In this document: one piece after another, positions 57,010 through 64,000 of the stretch
How positions within the stretch are numbered: the stretch's first letter is position 1
Layout: each line of letters starts with the position of its first letter
DNA from: an uncultured Bacteroidota bacterium
Lineage (GTDB): Bacteria > Bacteroidota > Bacteroidia > B-17B0 > Aurantibacillaceae
Reading direction: 5' to 3'
DNA length: 64,000 nucleotides
Assembly (NCBI GenBank): GCA_903834765.1
Contig: CAILKE010000002.1
Location: forward strand, 1 to 64,000
The notes under the pieces: generated by a model
What the model was told of the DNA's origin: nothing
Database searches by the model: none
What the model saw: the letters and a program-made list of their open reading frames with translations, nothing else
Translations under genes and position numbers: made by a program

Positions 57010-58332
57010 TTAATTTCTTAAGAAATCGGTATTAGCAAAAATCATTAAAGCTAAAATAATAACCAAGCCAACATTATTCGCATAATAAACTACCTTATCC
57101 GAAACTTTTTTACCAGTAATCATTTCAAATAAAATAAACATAATGTATCCACCATCTAACATTGGTATTGGTAAGAAATTCATAAATGCTAAAATTAGAG
57201 ATAACATTCCTGTAAAAGCCCAGAAGTCATGCCAATCCCATTCTTCAGGCATTTGATCATACATGGTTTTAAATCCTCCAACTTGTTGATAAGCATCTTT
57301 TACGGTAAAAATGACCACAAACTGTTTGACTTGCATCACAATATTTTCAAAGCCATCTTTCATTCCTTGCGAAATAGAACCTAAAAAAGAGAATGATTGT
57401 GTTTCAATTGGATAAAACTGTTTGCGTTGAGGGAAGTATCCCAGTGCGCCTGCTGAGTCTAATTTAGCATTCATTTTAAGAGTATCTGCATTTCTTAAAA
57501 CAGAAATAGAAATTTCTTTACCACTATTTTTCAAAAATTCTCCTCTTAGTTCATCGTAAAAAGTAATAGGTGTTTCGTTAACCGCAATTAATTGATCATT
57601 CTTTTTTAATCCAATTTTCTGTGCTTCAGAACCTTGTTTGGCGCTATCTACAATCGCTAACATACGTGGCGAAATAAATGGGCTCTTTTTTAGATTTTTC
57701 AAAATGCGACTGATGTTATCATCTGTAACAGCAATAGTAACTGGGGCGCCATCTCTAGTCACTTCAATAGTTTTAGCTTTATTCATAATCACCGTAATTG
57801 TGACTCTGTTTAATGACTTGATTTCTTCACCATCAACCGATACAAGTTTATCCCCATTACGTAATCCCATTTTGTATGCAGTTGAATCCACAGCAATACC
57901 ATATTGTAATTTATTTACAGGTATTGTTTCTTTTCCCCATACAAATAAGATCATGATGTAAATAAAAAATCCTAAAATTAAATTCACAATAATACCACCC
58001 ATCATAACTAACAAGCGTTGCCAAGCTGGCTTAGAGCGCAATTCCCAAGGTTGAGGTGGAGAATCAATGATGGTTTTATCCATTTGCTCATCAACCATAC
58101 CTGCAATTTGCACGTAGCCACCAAAAGGAAACCAACCGATACCATATTCTGTATCTCCAATTTTCTTTTTGAAAATGGCAAAATTCATAATCCCAGCAAA
58201 GGGGAATAAGAAGTCGAAGAACAAATAAAATTTATCTACGCGTGTTCCGAATCTTTTAGCGAACCAAAAATGTCCAAATTCGTGAAGAGAAATTAAAATA
58301 GTAAGAGCTAAAAATAGTTGAAGAAATTTCAT
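57010..58332 (-). CDS. rseP: RIP metalloprotease RseP (site-2 protease)
   Basis: This 440-residue inner membrane zinc protease has the HExxH motif at residues 17-21 (SLHEFGHFWFAKRFG). Two PDZ-like regions in the periplasm follow (YKMGLRNGDKLVSVDGEEI and AQKIGLKKNDQLIAVNETPI). The third zinc ligand lies near residue 395 in FLPIPMLDGGYIMFILFEMI. It cuts membrane-spanning regulators or signal peptide remnants within the bilayer. dxr lies upstream in the same direction, a common Bacteroidota arrangement, but here a four-helix-bundle gene separates them. Confidence 0.93.
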   Translation of the reverse strand: MKFLQLFLALTILISLHEFGHFWFAKRFGTRVDKFYLFFDFLFPFAGIMNFAIFKKKIGDTEYGIGWFPFGGYVQIAGMVDEQMDKTIIDSPPQPWELRSKPAWQRLLVMMGGIIVNLILGFFIYIMILFVWGKETIPVNKLQYGIAVDSTAYKMGLRNGDKLVSVDGEEIKSLNRVTITVIMNKAKTIEVTRDGAPVTIAVTDDNISRILKNLKKSPFISPRMLAIVDSAKQGSEAQKIGLKKNDQLIAVNETPITFYDELRGEFLKNSGKEISISVLRNADTLKMNAKLDSAGALGYFPQRKQFYPIETQSFSFLGSISQGMKDGFENIVMQVKQFVVIFTVKDAYQQVGGFKTMYDQMPEEWDWHDFWAFTGMLSLILAFMNFLPIPMLDGGYIMFILFEMITGKKVSDKVVYYANNVGLVIILALMIFANTDFLRN

Positions 58333-58340
58333 ATTTTATT

Positions 58341-58360
58341 GATTTGATAATTTGGTAATG
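58341..58360. repeat. Left arm of an inverted repeat flanking the four-helix-bundle gene
   Basis: This 20-base arm pairs with 58771-58790 in inverted orientation, 19 of 20 positions identical. It ends 8 bases before the rseP start codon on the minus strand. Confidence 0.75.
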
Positions 58361-58382
58361 AGATGATTTGATGATTATATGA

Positions 58383-58742
58383 TTACTTTATTGTTTTATT
58401 TTTTGTGGATGCAATTATTTTAGATAGTACTTTTTGTATGGATTCAATTTCGTTGATTAATTCATTAGGGTTTGGATAGTTTTTAGATTTCTCGCAAAGC
58501 ATTAACCAATAGGTTGTCTCATCCGCTTCTTTTGCTGCTATTTTTAGTTTATGTATAAAATCATTTTTGCTTTCTGCATTCTGAGCCTCCCTTACGTTTG
58601 CTCCTATTGATGTGCCAGATCGAAATAATTGATTGGCTAAATTGAATTTTCTTTTCTCTTCTAGCAATTCTGTATATGAAATAATTTTAATTGCAAAATT
58701 AAACGTAAGCTCAACAATTAAGTTTGGTTTATTAGTTTGCAT
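58383..58742 (-). CDS. Four-helix-bundle (S23/IVP) protein
   Basis: This 119-residue all-helical protein matches the 23S rRNA intervening-sequence (S23) four-helix-bundle family. It has FNFAIKIISYTELLEEKRKFNLANQLFRSGTSIGANVREAQNAESKNDFIHKLKIAAKEADETTYWL, in which RSGTSIGANVREA and KEADET are the usual conserved parts. Related proteins also occur as Avd accessory proteins of diversity-generating retroelements, but no reverse transcriptase is here. Its function is unknown. It is inserted in the dxr-rseP run on the same strand and bracketed by an inverted repeat, which suggests it arrived as a small cassette. Confidence 0.88.
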   Translation of the reverse strand: MQTNKPNLIVELTFNFAIKIISYTELLEEKRKFNLANQLFRSGTSIGANVREAQNAESKNDFIHKLKIAAKEADETTYWLMLCEKSKNYPNPNELINEIESIQKVLSKIIASTKNKTIK

Positions 58743-58770
58743 TATTTTAATCGTTTAATTGTTTCATTTA

Positions 58771-58790
58771 CATCACCAAATTATCAAATC
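58771..58790. repeat. Right arm of an inverted repeat flanking the four-helix-bundle gene
   Basis: This arm is the reverse complement of 58341-58360 except at one position, and lies one base past the dxr stop codon on the minus strand. Confidence 0.75.
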
Positions 58791-58791
58791 A

Positions 58792-59967
58792 TCAAATCAA
58801 CTCCTTAGTCAGTATACGTGTTTCTTTATCGCATTGGATATAATCGTCGATAGTAGGAGTTTTTATAAAAGGCATTTTATCAAGTGCGGATGCAATCACA
58901 TCGCTCATTTGTAAAAATCCTATTTTATCTTCTAAAAATGCTTGCACTACTATTTCGTTTGATGCATTTAATATACAAGGCATATTGCCTCCTTTATCCA
59001 TTGCTTTAAATGCAAGTGCTAAGTTAGCAAAGGTTTCTGTATCTGGCTTCTCAAATGTGAGTTGTGGATAGTTAAAAAAATCAAAACGCGGGAAATTTGT
59101 TTTAATTCGTTGAGGATACGTAAATGCATATTGTATGGGCAGCTTCATATCAGGCAATCCCATTTGAGCTTTCATGCTGCCATCGGTAAATTGCACAATG
59201 CTGTGTACTATACTTTGCGGATGAACAATCACATCAATTTGTTCAGGCTTTAAATTAAATAACCATTTGGCTTCAATTACCTCAAGTCCTTTATTCATAA
59301 GGCTTGCAGAGTCAATAGTGATTTTAGCACCCATAACCCAATTAGGGTGTTTAAGTGCTTGTTCTTTTTTTACCGAAGCTAAAAAAGTTTTATCTTTTCC
59401 CCTAAATGGTCCACCCGAAGCTGTTAAATATATTTTTTCAATCTGATTGTCAAATTCACCAACCAAACATTGAAAAATGGCTGAGTGCTCTGAATCAACA
59501 GGGTAAAGATTCACCGCATTTTCATAAGCTAATTTAGTCACAATATCTCCTGCTACCACTAAGGTTTCTTTATTAGCTAAAGCTATGTTTTTTTTATATT
59601 TAATGGCATTTATGGTTGAAGCTAAGCCCGCATAACCTACAATAGAAGCTAAAACCATATCAATTGTTTCCATTTCTACTATTTGTTCAATTGATTTGGC
59701 ACCTGCAAAAACTTTGATATCATGTGTAAATAAAGCCTCTTTTACTTGCTGGTATTTGGCTTCATCGCCAATAACCACCGCATTAGGCTTAAATTCGATG
59801 GCTTGTTTTATCAGTAAATCAGCGTTGCTATGAGCCACTAAAACTTCTGCCTCAACTTCTTGAGGGTTTTCCCTGATAACATCAAGCGCTTGAGTGCCGA
59901 TGCTACCCGTACTTCCCATAATGGCAAGGCGTTTAGGTTGTTTTTCTGTGTGTTCGGTTTTTGTCAT
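58792..59967 (-). CDS. dxr: 1-deoxy-D-xylulose-5-phosphate reductoisomerase
   Basis: DXR makes 2-C-methyl-D-erythritol 4-phosphate with NADPH in the MEP isoprenoid pathway. The 391 residues show the nucleotide-binding start RLAIMGSTGSIGTQALDVI, then ALANKETLVVAGDIV, the metal-site PVDSEHSAIFQCL, LTASGGPFRG and NKGLEVIEAKWLF. All motifs and the length are standard. It is the first gene of a minus-strand run leading to rseP, and a palindromic repeat region lies upstream, between it and hemH. Confidence 0.95.
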   Translation of the reverse strand: MTKTEHTEKQPKRLAIMGSTGSIGTQALDVIRENPQEVEAEVLVAHSNADLLIKQAIEFKPNAVVIGDEAKYQQVKEALFTHDIKVFAGAKSIEQIVEMETIDMVLASIVGYAGLASTINAIKYKKNIALANKETLVVAGDIVTKLAYENAVNLYPVDSEHSAIFQCLVGEFDNQIEKIYLTASGGPFRGKDKTFLASVKKEQALKHPNWVMGAKITIDSASLMNKGLEVIEAKWLFNLKPEQIDVIVHPQSIVHSIVQFTDGSMKAQMGLPDMKLPIQYAFTYPQRIKTNFPRFDFFNYPQLTFEKPDTETFANLALAFKAMDKGGNMPCILNASNEIVVQAFLEDKIGFLQMSDVIASALDKMPFIKTPTIDDYIQCDKETRILTKELI

Positions 59968-60016
59968 TTTAAGAACGTAAAAATGGCGAAAATTTTAGGA
60001 TTACGGAAATATTCTT

Positions 60017-60158
60017 TTAACCGCAAAGAAGCAGAGAAAAGTCGCAAAGAACGGAGAGTTTAATCCACGTAAGGCATAAAACAAACAATAGTGAATAATC
60101 TTTGTTACTTCTTTGCGAACTCTCCTAAAAAAAATAACTTTGTGGTCTTTGCGGTTAA
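60017..60158. repeat. Palindromic intergenic repeat between dxr and hemH
   Basis: A 13-bp perfect inverted repeat (TTAACCGCAAAGA at 60017-60029, complement at 60146-60158) frames about 115 bases that contain further inverted matches: TCGCAAAGAA at 60042-60051 with 60109-60118, and GGAGAGTT at 60053-60060 with 60118-60125. It fills nearly the whole dxr-hemH spacer. The composition (AACCGCAAAGA with TCTTTGCGGTT) resembles non-coding palindromic elements scattered in many Bacteroidota genomes, an impression from memory rather than a search. Confidence 0.7.
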
Positions 60159-60170
60159 TTACCAAATACT

Positions 60171-61181
60171 ATGAAACATAAAACAGCTATTTTACTTCTT
60201 CAATTGGGAACTCCTGATAGTCCTAAAACTTCAGATGTTCGCAAATACTTAACTCAATTTTTAAATGACCCTCGCGTTATTGATATCCCTTGGTTAGCCC
60301 GTACATTATTGGTAAATGGCATTATTGTGCCTTTTCGTTCAGGGAATTCATCTAAGTTATATAAGGCTATTTGGGACGAAAAAACAGGTTCGCCTTTATT
60401 AAAACATACCCTTGATTTACAAAAAAAGTTACAACTTGCTGTTGGTGAAGATGTGAAAGTGGAAATGGCTATGCGTTACCAAAGTCCAAGTATGGAGAGT
60501 GTTTTGGAGCGAATGAAAAAAGAAGGATACCATAAAATAACTGTCTTCCCTTTATTTCCTCAATACGCTTCAAGCAGCACCGGTAGTGCTTTACAGCGCT
60601 TTATGGAAATAGTAAGTAAGTGGTGGGTAATTCCCGAATTAAAAATCATTTCTCAATATTTTGATAACGAAGATTACATCAATTGTATTGTGAACAGAGG
60701 AAAACAACATGATATCTCTAAATACGATCACGTTATTTTCAGTTATCATGGTTTACCTGAAAGACAAGTAGACAAAGTATATGAAGATGGTTATTTATGT
60801 AAGGATCATCATTGCGAAGATGAATTTACCCATACTAATTATTATTGCTATAAAGCAGCTTGTTATCAAACAACTAAAGCCGTTGTTGAAAAATTGAATA
60901 TCCCCGCTGATAAATACACCATCAGTTTTCAAAGTAGATTAGATAATAAATGGTTAACGCCCTTTAGCGATAAGATTATTGAAGAATTAGCTAAAAAGGG
61001 AATGAAAAACCTTTTAGTATTTTCCCCTGCTTTTACAGCTGATTGCTTAGAAACTATATACGAAATTGGCACAGAATACCAAGAAATTTTTCATAAACAT
61101 GGTGGCGAAAAAATACAGCTAGTTGAAAGTCTTAACAGTGGCGATGATTGGGTAGAGACTATTAAGAAGATCACATTATAA
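60171..61181 (+). CDS. hemH: Ferrochelatase
   Basis: HemH inserts Fe2+ into protoporphyrin IX (or coproporphyrin III in some lineages) to finish haem synthesis. The 336-residue sequence starts AILLLQLGTPDSPKTSDVRKYL. It has the catalytic histidine in FSYHGLPERQ and the conserved glutamate in PAFTADCLETIYEIG. The QSRLDNKWLTP segment is also typical. It carries extra cysteines (LCKDHHCEDE, YYCYKAACY) that could hold a 2Fe-2S cluster as in some ferrochelatases; I infer this only from spacing. It is monocistronic, preceded by a palindromic repeat. Confidence 0.94.
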   Translation: MKHKTAILLLQLGTPDSPKTSDVRKYLTQFLNDPRVIDIPWLARTLLVNGIIVPFRSGNSSKLYKAIWDEKTGSPLLKHTLDLQKKLQLAVGEDVKVEMAMRYQSPSMESVLERMKKEGYHKITVFPLFPQYASSSTGSALQRFMEIVSKWWVIPELKIISQYFDNEDYINCIVNRGKQHDISKYDHVIFSYHGLPERQVDKVYEDGYLCKDHHCEDEFTHTNYYCYKAACYQTTKAVVEKLNIPADKYTISFQSRLDNKWLTPFSDKIIEELAKKGMKNLLVFSPAFTADCLETIYEIGTEYQEIFHKHGGEKIQLVESLNSGDDWVETIKKITL

Positions 61182-61268
61182 TTAAAGAAAACAATATAGA
61201 AGAGTTCTTTTTATATTATTTAAACGAAAAATATAAATTATAAAATCAGATTTATAAATGGAATAATT

Positions 61269-61424
61269 TTATTTCACCCCTCTTCCTTGAATAACCCTTA
61301 GAATAACTGAAATTAATGCTATTACTAACAGAATGTGAATTAGTCCTCCTGCACTATATCCAATGAATCCGATTGCCCACGCGATTACTAAAATAACTGC
61401 TATTACATAAAGTAGATTTCCCAT
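61269..61424 (-). CDS. Lmo0937 family small membrane protein
   Basis: This 51-residue protein reads MGNLLYVIAVILVIAWAIGF then IGYSAGGLIHILLVIALISV and ends ILRVIQGRGVK. The two hydrophobic helices with GY-x-AGG-x-IH in the turn are typical of the Lmo0937 family, short membrane proteins often induced by general stress. Such genes are frequently next to csbD-like genes, as here: the CsbD gene starts upstream on the same strand with a 28-base gap, so they are probably cotranscribed. The molecular function is unknown. Confidence 0.85.
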   Translation of the reverse strand: MGNLLYVIAVILVIAWAIGFIGYSAGGLIHILLVIALISVILRVIQGRGVK

Positions 61425-61452
61425 AGTTTTGTTTTTTTGAGGATTTTAAGAA

Positions 61453-61641
61453 TTATAGTTTTTCAATTGCATGTCGTATTTGCTCCTTCGTATGGCCAAG
61501 TTTTTTTTCAAGTCGACCTAATAATTCTTCTTCCTTGCCTTTTACGAATAGTAAATCGTCATCAGTTAATATCGCATATTTTTGTTTGAGTTTACCTTTA
61601 ACTTCATCCCAGTTTCCTTTGATACTTAGTTTTGTAGCCAT
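61453..61641 (-). CDS. CsbD family stress-response protein
   Basis: This 62-residue protein has the CsbD-like pattern KGNWDEVKGKLKQKYAILTDDDLLFVKGKEEELLGRLEKKLGHTKEQI, near-complete for the family. CsbD proteins accumulate under general stress in many bacteria, but their molecular role is not established. A -7 element lies about 25 bases upstream. It is followed by the Lmo0937-type gene in what looks like a two-gene stress operon. Confidence 0.9.
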   Translation of the reverse strand: MATKLSIKGNWDEVKGKLKQKYAILTDDDLLFVKGKEEELLGRLEKKLGHTKEQIRHAIEKL

Positions 61642-61665
61642 TAATAGCAGGTTTAAATTTTAAGA

Positions 61666-61673
61666 CAAATGTA
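61666..61673 (-). promoter_or_regulatory. Candidate -7 element of the csbD-lmo0937 operon
   Basis: On the minus strand TACATTTG matches TAnnTTTG exactly, 24 bases before the CsbD ATG. No -33 box at usual spacing was seen. Confidence 0.4.
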
Positions 61674-61820
61674 TTTTAACAAACCGTCATTTGTAATGTT
61701 TAATGTCAAAAATAGGGATGACGCCCATCATGGATTTGCTGTAAAGTGTTATTTTAAAATGAACTATGCCATTCCTTCGAGTGCTGTTTTTTTTAATAAT
61801 TTATTTGATATATTTAGTTC

Positions 61821-62297
61821 ATGAAAACATTGTTCCTTGTACGCCACGCTAAATCTGATTGGACAAACCCTGCATTAAAAGATGTAGAGCGCTTTTTAAA
61901 TGAAAGGGGTTATAGTGATGCTAATAAGATGAGCTCGCAATTTAAACATAAGCCTGATTTAATAATAACTAGTCCTGCTATCAGAGCGATTAGTACGGCA
62001 TTAATTTTTGCCAGAAATTTAAATTATAATGCAAATACTATTTGTATTAGGCAAGAGCTTTATGAATCAACCGTTAAAGATTATTTGTCTGTTATGAATG
62101 CTATAGATAATACTTTTGATACCATCATGGTATTTGCACACAATCCTACTATTACTGATTTTGCTCAGCAATTAACACAGGCACTCCCGATGGAATTTCC
62201 TACCTGCGCCATAGCCGGAATTAGATTTGATGTGACTGATTGGAAGAAAGCAAAAACAGGAGACTTGTTTTTATTTGATTATCCGAAAAAAAGCTAA
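61821..62297 (+). CDS. SixA-type histidine phosphatase
   Basis: This 158-residue protein of the histidine phosphatase superfamily has LFLVRHAKSDWTNP with the RHxxS motif and nucleophilic histidine (residue 9). The second catalytic histidine is in VFAHNPTITDFAQQL. The length and the AKS triad match the SixA group, which removes phosphate from phosphohistidine on phosphorelay or PTS-like proteins, but small-molecule phosphatase activity is also possible. It is alone on its strand, facing the Kai operon. Confidence 0.88.
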   Translation: MKTLFLVRHAKSDWTNPALKDVERFLNERGYSDANKMSSQFKHKPDLIITSPAIRAISTALIFARNLNYNANTICIRQELYESTVKDYLSVMNAIDNTFDTIMVFAHNPTITDFAQQLTQALPMEFPTCAIAGIRFDVTDWKKAKTGDLFLFDYPKKS

Positions 62298-62368
62298 GGT
62301 TAATGCATTTCTAATTTTTCAGAATGAAATTATTTTATAGTTTAACTTACCAGACAATTTTTACGATG

Positions 62369-62818
62369 CTACTTCGAATGATAATACTCCCATATTTCAA
62401 TTATAAAATACCAAGCAGGTACAAACGTTCCGATTGCAAGTATTGCCGTAAAAAGAACTAATCTTTGAGAATTTTTTTTTGTACTTTCTTCAAGATCTTT
62501 AATTCGGAAGTTTTCTGAATTCAAATCAATATTTTTTTGTGTATATCCACCATTATTTATGAATACAAGTCCGTCAAGTGAAATTGATAAAGGCTCAATA
62601 CATTTAATGTAACCATCTATTAATAAATTGTGATAAAGTAAATGCGTTTCCCAATCTTTTAATTCAAATTTATTTTTCAATTTTTGAGTTATTTCTTCTA
62701 TTACAGTTTTGTGAATTTCTTCTGAATAAAATTCAATTCCTTTAAATTGATTTTCATAAGCTATTACAAGCTCTTCAAGCACACAGTCTAATTCTGCATT
62801 ATAATTTTTGTTTGTCAT
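62369..62818 (-). CDS. Unknown membrane protein coupled to kaiB
   Basis: This 149-residue protein has a predicted soluble, largely helical N-terminal part (NAELDCVLEELVIAYENQFKG, VIEEITQKLKNKFELKDWETHLLYHNLLIDGYIK). One C-terminal membrane helix (about 120-143, LVLFTAILAIGTFVPAWYFII) follows. The acidic and basic coiled segment before the helix could mediate contacts. I do not recognise a family. Its start codon overlaps the kaiB stop (ATGA), which points to coupled translation and a shared job with KaiB and KaiC. It could be a membrane anchor or effector of the Kai module, an inference from position only. Confidence 0.6.
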   Translation of the reverse strand: MTNKNYNAELDCVLEELVIAYENQFKGIEFYSEEIHKTVIEEITQKLKNKFELKDWETHLLYHNLLIDGYIKCIEPLSISLDGLVFINNGGYTQKNIDLNSENFRIKDLEESTKKNSQRLVLFTAILAIGTFVPAWYFIIEIWEYYHSK

Positions 62819-63156
62819 TTTTTATATTGCGTAGTAATATTCAAAAATTCGAGGACTTTTTGGGTATTCGAGAAATCTCCAAACATTTTTTCCTCAGGCA
62901 ATGGAAATCTCTTTATTAGTAATGGTAGAGTGATAATATTTTCAGTAATAGCCATTTGGGGTTGTTCGTTTATATCAATAATTTCTAAATTATACTTATT
63001 GTTTAAATTAGTTTCACATATTGACTTAAAGTTTTTAATTGCATTTATCGATACATTGGAACTGCCTACAATAAATAATTGGAACACATAAATCTTCTCT
63101 TCTGCATCATCGCCTTTTAATTTAGCTTTGATATTTCTTTTTAAATTATCCACCAT
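62815..63156 (-). CDS. KaiB-like clock-family protein
   Basis: This 113-residue protein has the KaiB thioredoxin-like pattern: YVFQLFIVGSSNVSINAIKNFKSICETNLNNKYNLEIIDINEQPQMAITENIITLPLLIKRFPLPEEKMFGDFSNTQKVLEFL. The central EIIDINEQPQMA and LPLLIKRFPLP are hallmark segments. In cyanobacteria KaiB binds phosphorylated KaiC and sequesters regulators, giving a daily cycle. Outside cyanobacteria the KaiB-KaiC pair is linked to stress or signalling instead. It lies 92 bases after kaiC on the same strand and overlaps the next gene by four bases. No kaiA is visible. Confidence 0.85.
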   Translation of the reverse strand: MVDNLKRNIKAKLKGDDAEEKIYVFQLFIVGSSNVSINAIKNFKSICETNLNNKYNLEIIDINEQPQMAITENIITLPLLIKRFPLPEEKMFGDFSNTQKVLEFLNITTQYKK

Positions 63157-63248
63157 TATTTTGCATATACTATTGCATTCATTTGGTTCAAAAAATTATT
63201 TTTTTTCTAAAGACATCAATCAAAATGTTTTAGTTATCTAAATGGCTG

Positions 63249-64000
63249 TTAAGCTTTTATTCCAAAGCCCTTTGAAACTTTTGAAGAATTGCTTAAAAAA
63301 CCGTTCTCACTTAACAAATCTAACTTAAGTGGCGTTATTTTAATTCCCTCAGATGAAATAGCAAATTCATATTCTGTTTTGGAATTGTTTATGCCTCTTG
63401 ATTTCATTACATATATGAATTTGTGATGTACGCTTTTCAATGTTTTTTCCTGAATCATAATACATGTATCAACCATTGATGAAATTCCTTCATTACTCTG
63501 AATTAATTCTAATGAACTAGTTGTAATTGTAGCGGTAATCATTACGGTTATTTGCTCCATTTTTAAATAATCTATAAATCTTACAAGCATAGATCTTATA
63601 TCGCTATTAATATTCTCTTCCATTATGTTTGTAAGAGGATCTAGGATAACAACAGTGGCATTAATTTTTTTTATCATTTTTTTTATTGCAATTAAATGCA
63701 GTTCAAGATTTTTTAACGTAGGTCTTGAATAATAAAAATGAAGATCATCTGATTTAATAACTTCTTCTAATGTTAAACCAATTGTATTCATATTCCTAAT
63801 TACCTGACTGGGAGCTTCTTCAAACGCGCAGTAAAGGGTAGTTCTTTTTTGTTTGGATGAATTAAATGCAAATGAAGCTGCAACAATCGTTTTTCCAGAA
63901 CCTGCAGGGCCTGATATAAGAATACTACTGCCAACGTAAAACCCTTTATTGTCAAGCATTTCATCTATTTGTTTAATACCAGAAGAGATAATTTCCGAAC
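63249..64000 (-). CDS. KaiC-like RecA-type ATPase, C-terminal part (5' end beyond window)
   Basis: At least 249 codons are open at the window edge; the frame continues upstream of the first internal ATG (63959) as SEIISSGIKQIDE, a true KaiC domain start, so the gene is truncated by the window. Seen here are Walker A GPAGSGKT, the catalytic glutamate pair in CAFEEAPSQVIRN, Walker B VVILDP and the phosphorylation-loop region EGISSMVDT. The phospho-sites S431/T432 of cyanobacterial KaiC align with two serines (63478-63483) and T426 with a serine. The domain matches the second (CII) KaiC domain; the first should lie beyond 64000. KaiC autophosphorylates and acts with KaiB. Confidence 0.87.
   Translation of the reverse strand, partial: SEIISSGIKQIDEMLDNKGFYVGSSILISGPAGSGKTIVAASFAFNSSKQKRTTLYCAFEEAPSQVIRNMNTIGLTLEEVIKSDDLHFYYSRPTLKNLELHLIAIKKMIKKINATVVILDPLTNIMEENINSDIRSMLVRFIDYLKMEQITVMITATITTSSLELIQSNEGISSMVDTCIMIQEKTLKSVHHKFIYVMKSRGINNSKTEYEFAISSEGIKITPLKLDLLSENGFLSNSSKVSKGFGIKA

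Noticed and set aside
58383-58742. Four-helix-bundle protein as an Avd of a diversity-generating retroelement or as a 23S rRNA insertion
   Set aside because: No reverse transcriptase, template repeat or rRNA gene is nearby.

Overview
The window is chromosomal DNA of a member of the Bacteroidota. It is A/T-rich, genes mostly lack Shine-Dalgarno sequences, and several intergenic regions carry the Bacteroidota -7 element TAnnTTTG. It also encodes hallmark systems of the phylum: type IX secretion (PorU, PorV, PorP/SprF, GldJ), T9SS C-terminal sorting domains and PD40 repeat proteins. I would not assign a rank below phylum or class. No rRNA, tRNA, CRISPR array, prophage or insertion sequence was found. 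No intergenic gap exceeds 300 bases; the longest, at 3260-3540, 7589-7840 and 55964-56180, hold only short promoter, repeat or A/T-rich sequence.

Layout. 1-11.5 kb: mostly housekeeping. It holds a PD40/SPOR envelope protein, a sterol-desaturase-type hydroxylase, an NlpC/P60 hydrolase, an alpha-oxoamine synthase likely committed to sphingolipid or sulfonolipid bases, RidA, citrate synthase, a PaaJ/PcaF-type thiolase, a [2Fe-2S] ferredoxin, phosphatidylserine synthase and a polytopic membrane protein. 11.6-17.8 kb: a PorV-like protein followed without a gap by a giant C25-peptidase PorU-like protein (PorV2/PorU2 type). 17.8-23.6 kb: RdgB, an asparagine synthetase containing a heptanucleotide tandem repeat, and a PKD-repeat T9SS substrate. 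23.7-37.9 kb: a surface-glycan cluster with flippase, methyltransferase, seven glycosyltransferases or GT-like proteins, a second AsnB-type amidotransferase, an acyltransferase, a transglutaminase-fold membrane protein and a polytopic protein on the opposite strand. 38.0-46.0 kb: the canonical T9SS block, gldJ and porP/sprF on the minus strand and porU-porV divergently on the plus strand. 46.0-55.1 kb: mixed genes (DUF1801, a glycosyltransferase coupled to a DUF2779 nuclease-like protein, a POTRA-less Omp85-like barrel, an RMD1/DUF155 protein, an AsmA-like protein, a DUF2179/UPF0316-type membrane protein and an IPExxxVDY-type protein). 55.1-60.0 kb, minus strand: fabI, then a dxr - four-helix-bundle - rseP - secreted protein run. 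60.1-64.0 kb: hemH, an Lmo0937/CsbD stress pair, a SixA-type phosphatase, and a kaiC-kaiB-membrane protein operon cut by the window end.

How the genes work together. The dominant theme is the cell surface. The T9SS proteins export and cleave the sorting signals of surface proteins such as the PKD protein. The glycan cluster builds a polysaccharide or the glycan part of the LPS to which T9SS substrates are often attached. PssA, FabI, the alpha-oxoamine synthase and possibly the hydroxylase supply or modify membrane lipids. The most unusual items are the KaiBC operon with a translationally coupled membrane protein, the four-helix-bundle gene bracketed by inverted repeats inside the dxr-rseP run, the frame-breaking 7-bp repeat in asnB, and the second complete PorU/PorV pair.
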